The position numbers were made by a program, and so were the translations under genes. A model generated the notes under the pieces. The model had not been told where the DNA came from. It worked only from the letters and a program-made list of their open reading frames with translations, and ran no database searches. From contig JAPFFF010000002.1 of NCBI GenBank assembly GCA_039105265.1, positions 496,001 through 560,000 of the forward strand: a stretch of 64,000 nt of DNA, read 5' to 3'. This document shows positions 29,394 through 40,611 of this stretch, in pieces (the stretch's first letter is position 1; each line of letters starts with the position of its first letter). This DNA is from Tritrichomonas musculus (lineage: Eukaryota > Parabasalia > Tritrichomonadida > Tritrichomonadidae).

Positions 29394-30410
29394 TTAATAT
29401 CTCTTACGCTTTTGATAAAACATCATATATACTGAGCTACATGTTTCGCTTCCAGGGATCTCATTTTGATCTAAAAATTTTCCAAGCTGTTCATCGTTCA
29501 ATCCCCAAAAGTTGGCATCATCGCCAACAATGATTCGATCGCATGCATTGAAAACAGTCATAAAATGGCCAGAACTAAAATCGGTTCCGATATGCATGAT
29601 TATTGAAATCAAATCGTAAATTGCGTTTTCAGCTTGAAAATTATCATTTTTCATATTTTCACTTTTATTAGTTGATAACTCTAATTGAATTGAGATTGGC
29701 GTTTTAACAAAAACTTTGTGATAATTACCATTCTCTATTCCAAAAACATTGACTTTCACAACTAAAATTTCTGGAAGTGATAAAAATTTTCTATAGTATG
29801 GATTTTCTGTAAATTCTTGAATTGCTTTTTCAACTCCATTAGTATTTGGTTTAATTGGTATCAAGTTAAAAACCTCTCTTAAATCAGGGGTACGATAGTA
29901 TGGAAATTTTGGATTTCTTTTATTTTCAGTATTAAAATCAAAAAAACTAGAAAAGCAATGAATAGGATTGTTTCTATTAAAAATATCATCTTTTCTAGGA
30001 GAATTTCTTATGCTGTTTATTGCCCGATTAATTGATACTATTTCATCATCAAATATTCGTAATAAAGTTAAAAATAATTCGTAAGCATCACCCATTTCAT
30101 ATCGTTTGAATGTATTAGTAGAATTAAAAAGTTTATCGAGGAAGTAATTTGGTTCATACCAAACTTCGTTTTGAGGAGCTCTTTGTGAATCAATATAAAT
30201 TTTCACAAAAAGGCCAAAGAGAGTTTGTTCAATTGATATATCAACTTCTTTGGTGATTCTACTTACATCTTCAAGATAATTTTGAATCGAAGGAATGTTG
30301 AATAATGATTGAAGAACTGAATTTATGTAACATGTGGAATTCATATTGACAAGTTGAATTATTGTATGTTCTTGAGGAAAATTATATCCAAGTCTTTCAT
30401 GAATGCTCAT
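29394..30410 (-). CDS. Ubiquitin carboxyl-terminal hydrolase, USP family
   Basis: A compact 338-residue cysteine protease removing ubiquitin. The Cys box is QLVNMNSTCYINSVLQSL with nucleophile Cys27 (the usual glycine of GNTC is replaced: NMNSTC). The QQDAxE-like segment is EMGDAYELFLTLL (105-117). The His box is YDLISIIMHIGTDFSSGHFMTVF with His282, followed by FWGLNDEQL whose Asn305/Asp306 supply the acidic partner. It ends in SVYMMFYQKR, the usual YxLFY block. The zinc-binding CxxC pairs of many USPs are absent. The length is near the minimum for the fold. All catalytic residues are present. An initiator-like box lies 10-15 bases upstream. Confidence 0.9.
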   Translation of the reverse strand: MSIHERLGYNFPQEHTIIQLVNMNSTCYINSVLQSLFNIPSIQNYLEDVSRITKEVDISIEQTLFGLFVKIYIDSQRAPQNEVWYEPNYFLDKLFNSTNTFKRYEMGDAYELFLTLLRIFDDEIVSINRAINSIRNSPRKDDIFNRNNPIHCFSSFFDFNTENKRNPKFPYYRTPDLREVFNLIPIKPNTNGVEKAIQEFTENPYYRKFLSLPEILVVKVNVFGIENGNYHKVFVKTPISIQLELSTNKSENMKNDNFQAENAIYDLISIIMHIGTDFSSGHFMTVFNACDRIIVGDDANFWGLNDEQLGKFLDQNEIPGSETCSSVYMMFYQKRKRY

Positions 30411-30419
30411 TTTAAAGTT

Positions 30420-30425
30420 AAGTGA
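30420..30425 (-). promoter_or_regulatory. Initiator-like TCACTT upstream of USP
   Basis: On the complement TCACTT precedes the ATG at 30410 by about 10-15 bases, matching the trichomonad initiator TCAYW in sequence and spacing. Confidence 0.45.
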
Positions 30426-30743
30426 AAGATATAAACAAAAAGTTTTGATTATTTAAATTTTTCATAAAAAAATTGTTCAAATCCTCATAAAAAGTTATAA
30501 AAAATGTCTCATATTATTTCTTTTTTTCCCCTCACCATTAATAAAATTCATCTTATAACTATTTTCTAACCATTAATAATTGAAATGAAACAAAATAACT
30601 GCAAATAATATTTTTTATTTTTTGGGTTTGTAAAATATCAATGTATGTTATTTAATCAATTGTTTCAGAAAATGTTATTCAATTTTTCTATATATTTTAA
30701 TTTTATTGAATGGAATCAAACTTGTTTTTTGCTTTACTAAATT

Positions 30744-30749
30744 TCATTT
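30744..30749 (+). promoter_or_regulatory. Initiator-like TCATTT
   Basis: TCATTT begins 12 bases before the ATG at 30756, fitting the TCAYW initiator of trichomonads. Confidence 0.45.
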
Positions 30750-30755
30750 CACATA

Positions 30756-31415
30756 ATGTCACCAAACACTGAATGTTTTTCTCTTGGATTTGATCTTTAT
30801 CCAATGCTTTGGTATCTTATGATAAATCCTCCAATTCTTTACTTTACACTTTTTTGCATATATTTTTTTGAAAATCGATGGTCAAAATATATTCCAACCA
30901 TTTCAGAAACAGGAACTGATTATCCAAATACTGAATGTATTGCTATATTTTTCGTTCACATTGCTATCATGACTACATACTGTTTTATGATAAATACAAT
31001 GTATATTTTCGAGAAATTTCGTCCAAAAAGTCATCTTTTTATTAAATTAACATGGATTTTAGTTATATATATTGGCATTGGTATGATTGGTGTTGGTTTA
31101 TCTCCTATGAACAAAGTTAATCGTCTCCATTTTTTCTTTGCAGGATCTGGATTTTCTGTTTCACTAATTGTAGAAACAATTCATTTGTATTTAAGCATTT
31201 TTTCCAGTTCAATATTCTGTCGAATTCGAAGAATCATTTATTTGCTTATTCAATATGTTTCATTGGCTATAATTGGTCTTTCTAATAAATTTCTTTCATA
31301 TCGAGTTCATGACACAGTAAATGCATTGGCCGAATATTTTTTAATTGGTTTTCTCCAAGCGTTTTTGCTCACATATCAAGGTGAAATTAAAGGATATGAT
31401 TTAAGAGCCTTCTAA
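30756..31415 (+). CDS. Frag1/DRAM/Sfk1-family membrane protein
   Basis: A 219-residue protein with six hydrophobic helices. The first extracytoplasmic loop carries the family signature PTISETGTDYPNTECIAIFF (about 49-68), the PxISxxGxxxPxxxxF pattern of DRAM and Sfk1/PGAP2-like proteins. Later family features are IGMIGVGLSPMNKVNRLHFFFAG and the final helix NALAEYFLIGFLQAFLLTY with an AEY motif. Relatives act in GPI-anchor remodelling (PGAP2), phosphoinositide signalling at the plasma membrane (Sfk1) or lysosomal autophagy (DRAM). Which role applies here cannot be decided from sequence. Confidence 0.82.
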   Translation: MSPNTECFSLGFDLYPMLWYLMINPPILYFTLFCIYFFENRWSKYIPTISETGTDYPNTECIAIFFVHIAIMTTYCFMINTMYIFEKFRPKSHLFIKLTWILVIYIGIGMIGVGLSPMNKVNRLHFFFAGSGFSVSLIVETIHLYLSIFSSSIFCRIRRIIYLLIQYVSLAIIGLSNKFLSYRVHDTVNALAEYFLIGFLQAFLLTYQGEIKGYDLRAF

Positions 31416-32646
31416 AACAGGTAAATGCCTAATATTTGTTAATAATAGATTATATTAAAAAAAATGATGTTAAAATTTACCGATCATATAAAATTTAATT
31501 ATTACTTAATTTTTCCCAAAAAAATAAATTTGATGACATTTTTTTCCAATAATTATTATAGGAAATATTCGTCAATGAACCTATCAGATACAATATTTGA
31601 AATCATATAATGTGTTTAAGTTTACTTTATATAAATCAACATCAATGTTCAACTATATTTAAATTTTAGTCAAGCTGTGTAAAAAGAAAAAAATCGCATA
31701 CTGTTACTATTATTGATTTTAAGTAAAAGATGGCGATTTATTAAGCTTGTTATATCTTGATAATTGATATCGATTATCAACACATTTTTTAACATTGATA
31801 ACAATTTTATAATTTGATCAAGATTGAAATGTGGTACTATTCAAAAGTCATCACACTATTATTTTCCCATAAAATACTTTCATATAAACATATAATTTTA
31901 AAGTTTATATATTTAGAGTATAATATCCAAAATAAGAGTATAATATCTAATAATTTTGAAGATATTATATTTTATTTCATAAACATAACTCTTTCAAAAA
32001 GTATTTTAATAAAAAAATATTCAATATTGTGATTACAAAACTACAATATTGTATCAAAAAGTTTGTGTTTCTCTAAAATTTGAATGGATTTTTATTACAT
32101 ATTACAAATATAATTTTCACAATAATACATATAAAATTTCAATATTATTTCATTTATTCATTTTTATATAAATATAATTATATTATATATTACAATAATG
32201 AAATTCTTTATATGAATGTTATGTCTAAATACTTGATGAAAGCACAATTATTTCAAATCGGCTCTACAATGCAGAAGAAAGAATCAGGAGACTGAATCAA
32301 ATCCAATAGATTCTGAGGAAAAACATTGGTAATTGGATTGGATTCAGTCTGGGACATTGTTTCCATATGAGTTGGCTATTCGAAAAATTGGGTTCGTGTT
32401 TTGAACTCGTGAATCAGATTTGCTATCAAGAACTAACTTGAATGATATATCTGATTCAAAGTTTGATTCGGACCTCGATATTGACGAGGAGCCAACATGT
32501 GTTATTTCGTGTTCAGAAAGTGATTGATTGTTTGGTCTTTGTTGCTTTTCCGACGGCGGTGATTACTTGGTTGATATCAATCTCAAGAGGCAACCCCTTG
32601 GATACGGTTGATACCCTGAGAGATATCAACTAAAATACCTAATAAT
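31416..32646. other. Gene-poor A+T-rich region with hairpins
   Basis: No gene supported. TTGATAAT...ATTATCAA (about 31757-31780) forms a short perfect-arm palindrome. CAATATTGT and its reverse complement lie around 32021-32051. GAGTATAATATC is repeated near 31915 and 31937. From about 32280 the base composition becomes less A+T-rich and broken, protein-like frames appear (for example DSDLDIDEEPTCVISCSESD then a stop near 32525), suggesting decayed coding sequence. Confidence 0.45.
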
Positions 32647-32945
32647 TTGATTCATCTTATTGGATTGATGTTTTTTGATAATCGGGGAGGTCGATGCTTC
32701 CTATCCGATTTTATTATGTGTCATATTCTGAAGATTTTTTTCACTCCTGGCGAATGGTTTCTTTATATTCATCCAGAAGATGGATTGGAGATGACGGGAT
32801 ATTCTATAAGGACCAATTTGTGCATCTTGTCTTTCAAAAACATGTAAATTTTTGTTTCATTGCGGCAAACAAAGAAGAGACACATTTGTTAAAACAATCA
32901 GAGTTGATAGAAATGTTTTGGCCATTCTCATTACATATAAGAATA
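32647..32945 (+). pseudogene. Broken fragment resembling an adaptor-complex mu-subunit longin domain
   Basis: Two overlapping frames carry one protein-like sequence broken by a frameshift near 32693. The first gives IHLIGLMFFDNRGG, the second continues RFYYVSYSEDFFHSWRMV ... DDGIFYKDQFVHLVFQKHVNFCFIAANKEE ... SELIEMFW and then stops. The order (strand with FFDNRGG, then a YxxxxSEDFF helix, then a FVHLVFxKHVNFCFIAA strand pair) resembles the N-terminal longin domain of AP-complex mu or related subunits. No C-terminal mu-homology domain follows. It could instead be another longin or an unrelated repeat-family gene. Family assignment is tentative; that it is broken coding sequence is better supported. 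Confidence 0.35.
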
Positions 32946-33360
32946 TGAAAACAAAAAAGCCCGATTTATTAAGTAATCCCAGATAACGGTACAAAAGGAA
33001 TAAATATTATCGAGATGCTTAAATGGAATAAAGAACTCATGTTTAATTTTGGATACTCTCTCATCTCATTCATATTAAGAAGTACTAAAAGAGATTGAAA
33101 ATCATTGAAATATCGTTTTATTCTATCCACATAAAGGTTTATAATAGCATAATATCTTTTTGAAAGAAAAAAAAACAAAAAATATAGTTTTGGTGTTTGT
33201 TTTTCAAATTTTCTTTAAAGAAAATCTCGTTTTCTATAAAATTTCAGGGCACTAATAATGACTAATGTTCAAAGTTTTTTCAAATAATACACATCAACCA
33301 AGCAAAGAAAACTAATTTTCATTTTTTATATTAAGAAAATTCTATTAGTTTCAAAGATAT

Positions 33361-34125
33361 TATAGCACATGACACAAGTAGTTGTAGCAACAGTGATGAA
33401 GATAATTATGATAGGCGAGGAAAAAATCATAGTTATGATATTGATGCTGTAAATAACATCTATGAAGAAAATGATGTACAACTAGCTAACCTCTAATGAT
33501 GTAATTGAAGGTAAGTATGATAGGTTCAGGGAGTGGAAATCTACTCCCTTCTCCTTCTGAACGAGATCAGTCAGTCTACTTATTACTAAATCAATCTTTA
33601 CGTTCGCTAAAGTTCATGACAAGTTGGCTCTTATATATTATAAGGAGAAAAGATACACAGAATATAAAGGTAAGAATGTATACTGAACGTAATGGAATAA
33701 TGATAGGAATAAATGGCAAGCGGGGCAAAAATTATAGACAGATAGCTAAACAATTCCTTCCTGACTATTCAGAAAGAAAACATATATTCAATATTAGCAG
33801 AGATAAGTTTGATAATCAATTCCATATTAGTACGCACTTCATTTCACTTACCGAAGAAGACATTACCTCTAAAGATTTCCTGAATACAGTCAAGAAGTTG
33901 AGAGATTTCTAAAATTGTTGAGAAGAATGTGGAGTAAGCTTCACATCAGAAAAAAAATCAAGAACACAATTGTTGAAAACAGAAGTTGAAAATCTCAAGA
34001 GTGTCCGAGAAACCATCAAACCTAATGATAAGAGAGACAAAGTTGGCTGTGCTGTTTTCGACAAACATTGCAACCAATTGTCTATATCCACTGATATTAA
34101 GAGATGGAAAGAAAGCACTATATGA
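33361..34125 (+). pseudogene. Decayed coding sequence of unknown family
   Basis: Several plus-strand frames look like real protein but are interrupted: SNSDEDNYDRRGKNHSYD (from 33361), a 135-codon stretch from 33505 including RNGIMIGINGKRGKNYRQIA and FDNQFHISTHFISLTEEDIT, then after two stops (about 33912-33921) the same frame resumes with EECGVSFTSEKKSRTQLLKT, VENLKSVRETIKPNDKRDKV and KHCNQLSISTDIKRW. A frame change near 33600-33660 is likely, since another frame reads FAKVHDKLALIYYKEKRYTE. I do not recognise the family. The less A+T-rich composition and multiple breaks point to a dead copy, perhaps of a repeated or mobile gene. Confidence 0.4.
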
Positions 34126-37100
34126 TTTTACGAACTTAGCTGTTGGTAAAGATGGGAAAAACTAAACACACAGGCAAATGACTTATACAATTTCTCAAAA
34201 TATCGTGCATGGATGCCGTCGAAGAATGATGAACAAATCAAGAAGAAGAAGGAGCATGACAATGATGAACCTTCCATGGAAGAAGGAAACGGTGGGCTTT
34301 AACTCTATAGAAATCGACCAGAAGATTATTACACATACATAAGTCAATAATTCAATAATTGTGATACTTAAAAGATGTTTGGGAAAATGTGAAAGTCCGA
34401 ATTGATGCTTCAAGTTCTGCTATTTACAATCATTATTAGATGTTGAATCACTTTCAGTAAATACAATTTGAAGTTCAAAAATCTTGAAGAGCATAGTTTA
34501 TTAGCTTCTAAAAGCATAGTGTTTTAATTGAAAATGGTATTCGATACTCAAAATGTTTGATTTTCGTTGTGTTTTAATTTAATTTTGCACCAAAATCGAG
34601 CCACTAACTCAAACATAACATTTTAACAACATGTTTATTAAAATGAACTGAATATATATAGAATAATATTAACATTATTTATAAGGATATTTATTGATAG
34701 CTTTATATAAGACTGTTGAATAAATAACACTACTCTTTCCATTCAGACTTTTTTGTCTCCATTTCCGAAAAGATAATTTGAGAATTTATAATTAATTCTA
34801 GTTTTCAAAAGTTCAAAAATAGACACATCCATATGTATTAGAATTTTAGTTAATCGGCTTGGAATATGATATAAATTTATATTTGACTGCTTTGTAGTCA
34901 TAATTGATTTGAGACTTTTATGAGATGTATAGGAGTCTACAATTAAGTGATTTGGGATTTCTCTATTAATTATTAAATTTATATGTATTCAAATAAATTT
35001 ATAGTTTCCATGTATGACTTTTTAAAGAACTTTGAAGTATTTGACCCAATTTATTGAACAAGTAGTTCATCTTTTTCTATTTTGGAACTTACTCTATCAA
35101 TAAAAAAGTGAAAATTTACAATTACCATTTCTGAAATTCTGTTTATTTCATCACTACAAACGAATATAAGACACATTTAACGATTAGTATAGCCTTTATA
35201 CACAGCCAATTTATTTTTATTGCAGAAAAATTATTTGTTTGAATTTGATTGAAAACTAATTGTTCAATTATGAAAAGTAAGTGTTTCATAGAAAACAGGA
35301 TTTTTTTAATGAAGCTATAGGGTGAGTAGTTGAGTATCCAGGAAAATATCAAAAAATTAGAATTTTATGTTAATGTCGAAAAATTGCATAAAATCCAAGG
35401 TTTGTGGCCGTAACTGGCCGTAACACTGAAAAGGCTTCAATTTGCTGTTGATGAAACTTTATACTTTTCAATTTTTATAACGTTTATAATTGATACATAT
35501 GTTTATAACTTCATCATAAATAATATACTTATATATATGAAAAAATACAATAATATGAATATCTTAAAATTCAGATAACTGATGAATATACGTTAAAAAT
35601 GACCGTTAAATGATTAATTGATGTTAATTTTTTTTTCATTTTTTTGTTAACCATTCCAATTCTTTATTCGTTAATTTTATAATTTGAAATTTATAAACAC
35701 TATCATTTATTCATCCAAAAACAAATAAAATTTCAAGCAATAAAGAATAGTTTCCAGATACTTCTAAAGACATTAGAATCTTGAAATAAAAACTTTTTCT
35801 GAGATTTTATCATATAATGATTTTATCCTCATTTAATGTTATATATATTTTTGCTTGTATTCTTTGTATATGCACAGAAAATGCTTTTTTTTTGTATTAA
35901 ATGGTTGGAACATAGCATGTATGATTATTTTTGAATAAAATAAGCATCCTTTTAATAAAATGCTTTTTTTTAATAAGTAATTTTATGGAAAATTGCAAAT
36001 AATTCTTTATGAAACCTTTGTTTTTTAATTATTAAATATCTAGTAAGTAAAATAAAAAAAAAAATAATAAATGAATTATTGTTATATACTATGAAAAATA
36101 GTAAATATTTTTTTGTTTCAAATGTTATATTAAATTCATCATTTAATGCGTGCTTTTTGAAATCCATGATGAGAGAAATTATAGTTTAATTCTCTGAATA
36201 TCTTGGCTCAATCCTCTCAATCTAATTTTACTGCTTTACAAAAAATTGATAGTGGCCTGGTTTTTTCTGAGTTTTTTTATTTCAAAATTTTCAAAATATA
36301 TTCAATATTTTCTGAGAAGATGCTCAATTTTCACAAACTTTTTAAATAAGTTATTAATATGTTGTATTTTCAAAACATAAATATATTGATTTTTATTTTT
36401 TAAAAAATGATATATTTTATTTAAAAAATATTTAATAAAAACTATAAAATCAATATGATAATACTAAAATAAAATAAAAGAAATTTCAAAAACTGAAAGG
36501 CTACTCTTGTTTTAGAGAATAATATGGGTTTTAAATTGTAAAAAATATGACCTATACAATAATGTAAACATTAAATAATAATTGTTATATGAAATTTTCA
36601 TAAGGAAAAATGAAGCACAAAATATGAAAAAAAGTCTACTAATTTCTACTATTTAAATAATAAACAACAATTTGGTTGTTGAACTCTATACATTTTGTTT
36701 CTCAAATTGAAAGAATATCAAAAACTATGATAATAAATCTTTAAAAAATTGTGAATAAACGATCATTACATATAGAAAAATGTATAATTCACGAAATTCA
36801 TCCTAAATCAATGATTCATCAATAATTATGTATAAAACAAAACAAAATATAAAAGAATTAAAAGAATTAAAGTGACGTTAAAAATAATATGATTTTTTTT
36901 CAAAAAGTTTGATATCGATACGTTTGTAATTTTTTTAAATGAAACCATCTATAATAAAATCACATATTTGTAACCATATTTTTGTGAAAAAAATTCTCAT
37001 CCGTTAACAAATATCAATATTTCCGTACGTTAATGATAGAATAAACGGAAATATAATGAAAATAAAAATCAAATTAAGAGCTTAAAATAGTTTGCAGATC

Positions 37101-37610
37101 AATAATAATCATAAGATAAACATCAACTTTAATATAAAACTACTATGTTTTTTAATTCTTATCAGCTTCTTCTTTTTAGGACGTTAATATTTAAAAAAAA
37201 AAAAAAACGTTTATACTTTCATATGAAAATTGATATTTAAAAATTGCAATTTTATTAAATATTATTAATTTTATTATTATAAACAATATGATGTTGCCAT
37301 TTATTAAAAAATTAAAATGATCAGTTTAAAAAATTTTGAGATAATTATAGATTTAATTTATTTATTAACTTCAGTGAAGTCAAAAGTCTGTTAAAAAGAT
37401 TATTTTGAGAGCGTCGCTTGATAATTTAACGGCCGAAAATGAACTTTTTGAATTGGATTTCCGTATACGTTTTTTTCTGAACATTAATAAAAATTGAGAG
37501 AGAATAATCAACGTCATGTATACTTTTTGAATGAAAACGGACGTGTTGTAAACTCGTCACCTCATCATGAACGTATTTGCAAGAAAAAAAGTATTTAAAA
37601 GCAAGTAATA
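34126..37610. other. Long A+T-rich intergenic region
   Basis: About 3.5 kb with no gene supported. Notable are a 10-bp tandem duplication TGGCCGTAAC (35405-35424), several ACGTTAA words (35588, 36864, 37028, 37181), and the AAACGG core at 37535-37540 upstream of the next gene. The frames seen are low-complexity Phe/Ile/Lys translations. Confidence 0.5.
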
Positions 37611-39155
37611 ATGGATAAAGTTACCGAGAAATCAAATCTTCCACCACTTGATAAAAACCAACAAGAGCGTCTTCAAGACCAAGAAGCAGATGGTCTTACA
37701 CCACGCAAGACAAAATCATCTAGATCCCAAAGATCCACTAATTCTCCAAGGTCTTCATCATCTAAGAGAAAGACACGAGTCCAACATTCAGGATCAACAA
37801 GGATCAATGATAATTATAGCGCTGAAAATCGTTCTGAAGATGGTATTCTTATTGTTGAACCATCAAATGCAGTCCTTACAATTGAACCATCTGATGTTGT
37901 CCTTCAAATTGAAAATCTCGAATCAGCTGAAGCTAAGAACTCCAGGAGAAGAAGGAATAGATCTCCAAAGAAAGAGAACCCACAAGCCCAATCAGGCACA
38001 CAAATTGATGAATCAAAACAAGAAGATAATGATTATAATGATATTGCTGATGATGATGAAGAAAATCCAACAAAGGCAAGAGAAGTTAATCCAGAAGAAG
38101 AAGAATTTGATGAAAACGGAAATAGAAAAGGTTTCAGAGAAAATGCTCCATCTCAACTTGAACTTTCAACATCACATAATGAACCACTTAAATCACCAAA
38201 GCTTTGCACACTTGGTGTTGAACTTAACTCATTAAGTGATTCACAAGCACCACAAGATCCAGAACATAGCCATGACCATTTAACTAATGTTTTGACACCA
38301 AAATCAGCTCGTTCAATAAAGAGACCAAAATCAACAAGAACAAAGAAAGGAACTACACCAAGAAACTCAAAATCCCTCCGCTCAAGATCAAATCGTGCTG
38401 CTCGTTCTATCGAAGATGAAAACGGACAAAAGTCTTCAAAGAGAAGACAGAAGTCACCAAAGGAAATCCAACAACGTTCTGTTGATGGTGGTATTATTTA
38501 TGTTGAACCATCAAATGGCGTTATGGAAATTGAACAAAATGATACATTGAAATTCAAGACTGAGGAAAGTGAAAAACTTGCAGGAATTGATCTTAATAAG
38601 ATTGCAGATTTACAAGGTGAAGAACTTGAAGCTGAACTTGAAAGACTTGTTAAGGAGAACGGTGAAAGCCTCTTCTCCAGCTCAACACAAGCCGCATTTA
38701 ACAGTGAAGATGAATTTGAAAGAGAGAGAACAAAGACAAAGACAACTGTTACTACTGAAGAAGATAATATTATTCAGACTAGAGATTTATCAACAAGAGA
38801 TCGTGAAGCTGCTGAAGCTGCCGAGAAACGTTACAGAGAAGAAGAAGAAGAACTTCGTGAAAGCCAATACTTGAAACTTAAGGAAGTTGCTGAAGTTATC
38901 ACTGACTTATCAGCAGCTTCACATCGTGCAGAAAGCAGACAAAGCAGAATGAGTAGAATGAGTAGAAAGAGTAGACAACAAAAGAATCCAGATGAAGTAG
39001 CAGCAATGGCTATTGAACAAGAAAGCCAACAATTTGTTCTTGGAAACGATGAACCAGTTGATAATACACCACAAACCCTTGAAGCACATGAACCAGTTCC
39101 TACTGGCGAATTGAATGAAGTTGCCGAAAAGGCAATTGATCAACTTACTGCTTAA
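37611..39155 (+). CDS. Charged low-complexity protein with repeated VEPSN motif, hypothetical
   Basis: A 514-residue protein rich in Glu, Lys, Arg, Ser and Gln, without signal or membrane segment. A short hydrophobic module recurs: ILIVEPSNAVLTIEPSDVV (about 79-97, itself two units) and IIYVEPSNGVMEIEQND (about 295-311). Each lies just after a basic Ser/Arg-rich stretch (SPRSSSSKRK, RRRRNRSPKK, SKRRQKSPKE). The C-terminal third is a likely coiled coil (RDREAAEAAEKRYREEEEEL), followed by RQSRMSRMSRKSRQ. Codon use is visibly biased (many GAA, CCA and preferred codons) relative to other genes here, suggesting strong expression. I do not recognise the family; a structural or cytoskeletal role is a guess. 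Confidence 0.75.
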   Translation: MDKVTEKSNLPPLDKNQQERLQDQEADGLTPRKTKSSRSQRSTNSPRSSSSKRKTRVQHSGSTRINDNYSAENRSEDGILIVEPSNAVLTIEPSDVVLQIENLESAEAKNSRRRRNRSPKKENPQAQSGTQIDESKQEDNDYNDIADDDEENPTKAREVNPEEEEFDENGNRKGFRENAPSQLELSTSHNEPLKSPKLCTLGVELNSLSDSQAPQDPEHSHDHLTNVLTPKSARSIKRPKSTRTKKGTTPRNSKSLRSRSNRAARSIEDENGQKSSKRRQKSPKEIQQRSVDGGIIYVEPSNGVMEIEQNDTLKFKTEESEKLAGIDLNKIADLQGEELEAELERLVKENGESLFSSSTQAAFNSEDEFERERTKTKTTVTTEEDNIIQTRDLSTRDREAAEAAEKRYREEEEELRESQYLKLKEVAEVITDLSAASHRAESRQSRMSRMSRKSRQQKNPDEVAAMAIEQESQQFVLGNDEPVDNTPQTLEAHEPVPTGELNEVAEKAIDQLTA

Positions 39156-39423
39156 TAAATTTAATAAATTCAACTGACTAAATTAACGAATTTTGCTAAA
39201 ATATTGCTTTTATTTTAATTATCAGTTTTTATTTTGTTCAATTTTAAAGTGGCCGGCCAATAAATTTTGTAAGAATTTTTTTTTGAAGTTATGCTCATAT
39301 CTCTTTAATTCCATAGGTTTTACAAAATATTTTTATATCATTCATTTGCATTCTATTTGTAGACATCAAAAATAAATTATTGAAAGAATTTCATTTATTT
39401 CATTTAAAACCAAAAAATTTCAT

Positions 39424-40611
39424 TTAAAGGGTTCTAAGAATCTTAATAATATTATTAATAGCATCAACAACGCCATCGTTACATTCATCGAAAGGTATAT
39501 TCATTGATTTGGCTTCGACATCGGTATGAACATATGCCTTTTCAAAATCAAGAAGTGTGCATATAACTGGATCACCACTTTTCTGTGTAATCGAGCGATC
39601 ACAGTACATAAAAACTACAGATGATGAGTAAAAACGAACTTTAAAATCATCTTCAAGGGCTTTGACTTTTTCATTCATCTTGACAAGTGTATCGATAACA
39701 CCTGGTATTTGATCTTTATACTTGAAATAATCAGTAAGAACTTTTATAAGTTCATCTTCAGTACATGTCTCTCCAAATTCACGTGGAACAGCTGTGTAGC
39801 AGTTGGATCCTTCGTTTTTCTTTTCAAGATAGAGCGCTGCCCTAACACGGAAATGATATTTTCCGTTTGGTCCACGGCTATTCTTTTTCGCACGCCTTTC
39901 AGCCTTATTTTTGCTAGCACCTAGCCTCCAAGATCTTATACCAATCTTCAAATCCATTGTTGAAACTGGCCAAGTTAAGCCGTGCTTTGAATTGATGTCA
40001 TCTTGAAGAATAAAAAGTGAATTTAGAACATCTTTTCTACCATTTACAAGATATCCTCTCTGCTCGTTCTTTGGGTCTTCACTCAAATGAAGATCATATT
40101 TCCTGTTTAATTGAGCTATAAGTTTATTTTCATCGACTAAATCATCAGCTCCTTCAACAGGATATAGAACAAGTTCTTGTCCATTTGTCAAAGGTTGGAC
40201 ATATTCATGCTCCATATGAGCTTTCTTTTCTTTCTTTTTAGCTCGATGCTCATCAAATTCACTTGACGTGAATTTCCTAGGAAATTCTTTGGTACTAAAA
40301 TGAAGTGGGTTTGGCTGAACATCAGATGGATCTGGGCTACCAGGATGTGGATTTGTCAAAGGATTAATCACCTTTCTTAATATAACAACAGCTCCATGGT
40401 AAACAGGAATATATCCATCCATATTTGTTATTTCTTTCTGCTTAAATTCTTTTTCACATGCTTCAAAAAAATTATATTCTCCAACATCAACTTTCTTTGC
40501 CAATATCCCTTCTTGAAACGTAATCATTGAATTAACATGGCCAAAAAAACTTTCCTCTTTGGCTGAAAATGGGTGTACAGCAACGTGATAGGTGGTTACA
40601 CTGTTAATCAT
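39424..40611 (-). CDS. Inositol polyphosphate kinase (IPMK/IP6K family)
   Basis: A 395-residue kinase of the IPK superfamily. The inositol-binding signature PxxxDxKxG is PVSTMDLKIG (215-224). Downstream are the SSS motif (329-331, FYSSSVVFMY) and the metal-binding LLDFEKAYV (353-361, compare IDF). The tail has NDGVVDAINNIIKIL, matching the DxGYxxGLxxLI helix. N-terminally, HPFSAKEESFFGHVNSMI (13-30) resembles the PFxHQVGGH start of IP6Ks. A Lys/Arg-rich segment (121-135) could be nuclear-targeting. These kinases phosphorylate inositol phosphates or pyrophosphates. I cannot separate IPMK from IP6K by sequence reading. Confidence 0.88.
   Translation of the reverse strand: MINSVTTYHVAVHPFSAKEESFFGHVNSMITFQEGILAKKVDVGEYNFFEACEKEFKQKEITNMDGYIPVYHGAVVILRKVINPLTNPHPGSPDPSDVQPNPLHFSTKEFPRKFTSSEFDEHRAKKKEKKAHMEHEYVQPLTNGQELVLYPVEGADDLVDENKLIAQLNRKYDLHLSEDPKNEQRGYLVNGRKDVLNSLFILQDDINSKHGLTWPVSTMDLKIGIRSWRLGASKNKAERRAKKNSRGPNGKYHFRVRAALYLEKKNEGSNCYTAVPREFGETCTEDELIKVLTDYFKYKDQIPGVIDTLVKMNEKVKALEDDFKVRFYSSSVVFMYCDRSITQKSGDPVICTLLDFEKAYVHTDVEAKSMNIPFDECNDGVVDAINNIIKILRTL

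Larger units (their letters stand above)
30411..30755. other. Divergent intergenic region
   Basis: About 345 bp of A+T-rich sequence between the divergent USP and Frag1/DRAM/Sfk1 genes, each with an initiator-like box next to its start. No further element seen. Confidence 0.5.

Noticed and set aside
31814-32295. Two plus-strand ORFs of about 70 codons
   Set aside because: Mostly Ile/Tyr/Phe/Asn low-complexity translation of A/T-rich sequence; only the last 20 codons look protein-like and they run into broken frames.
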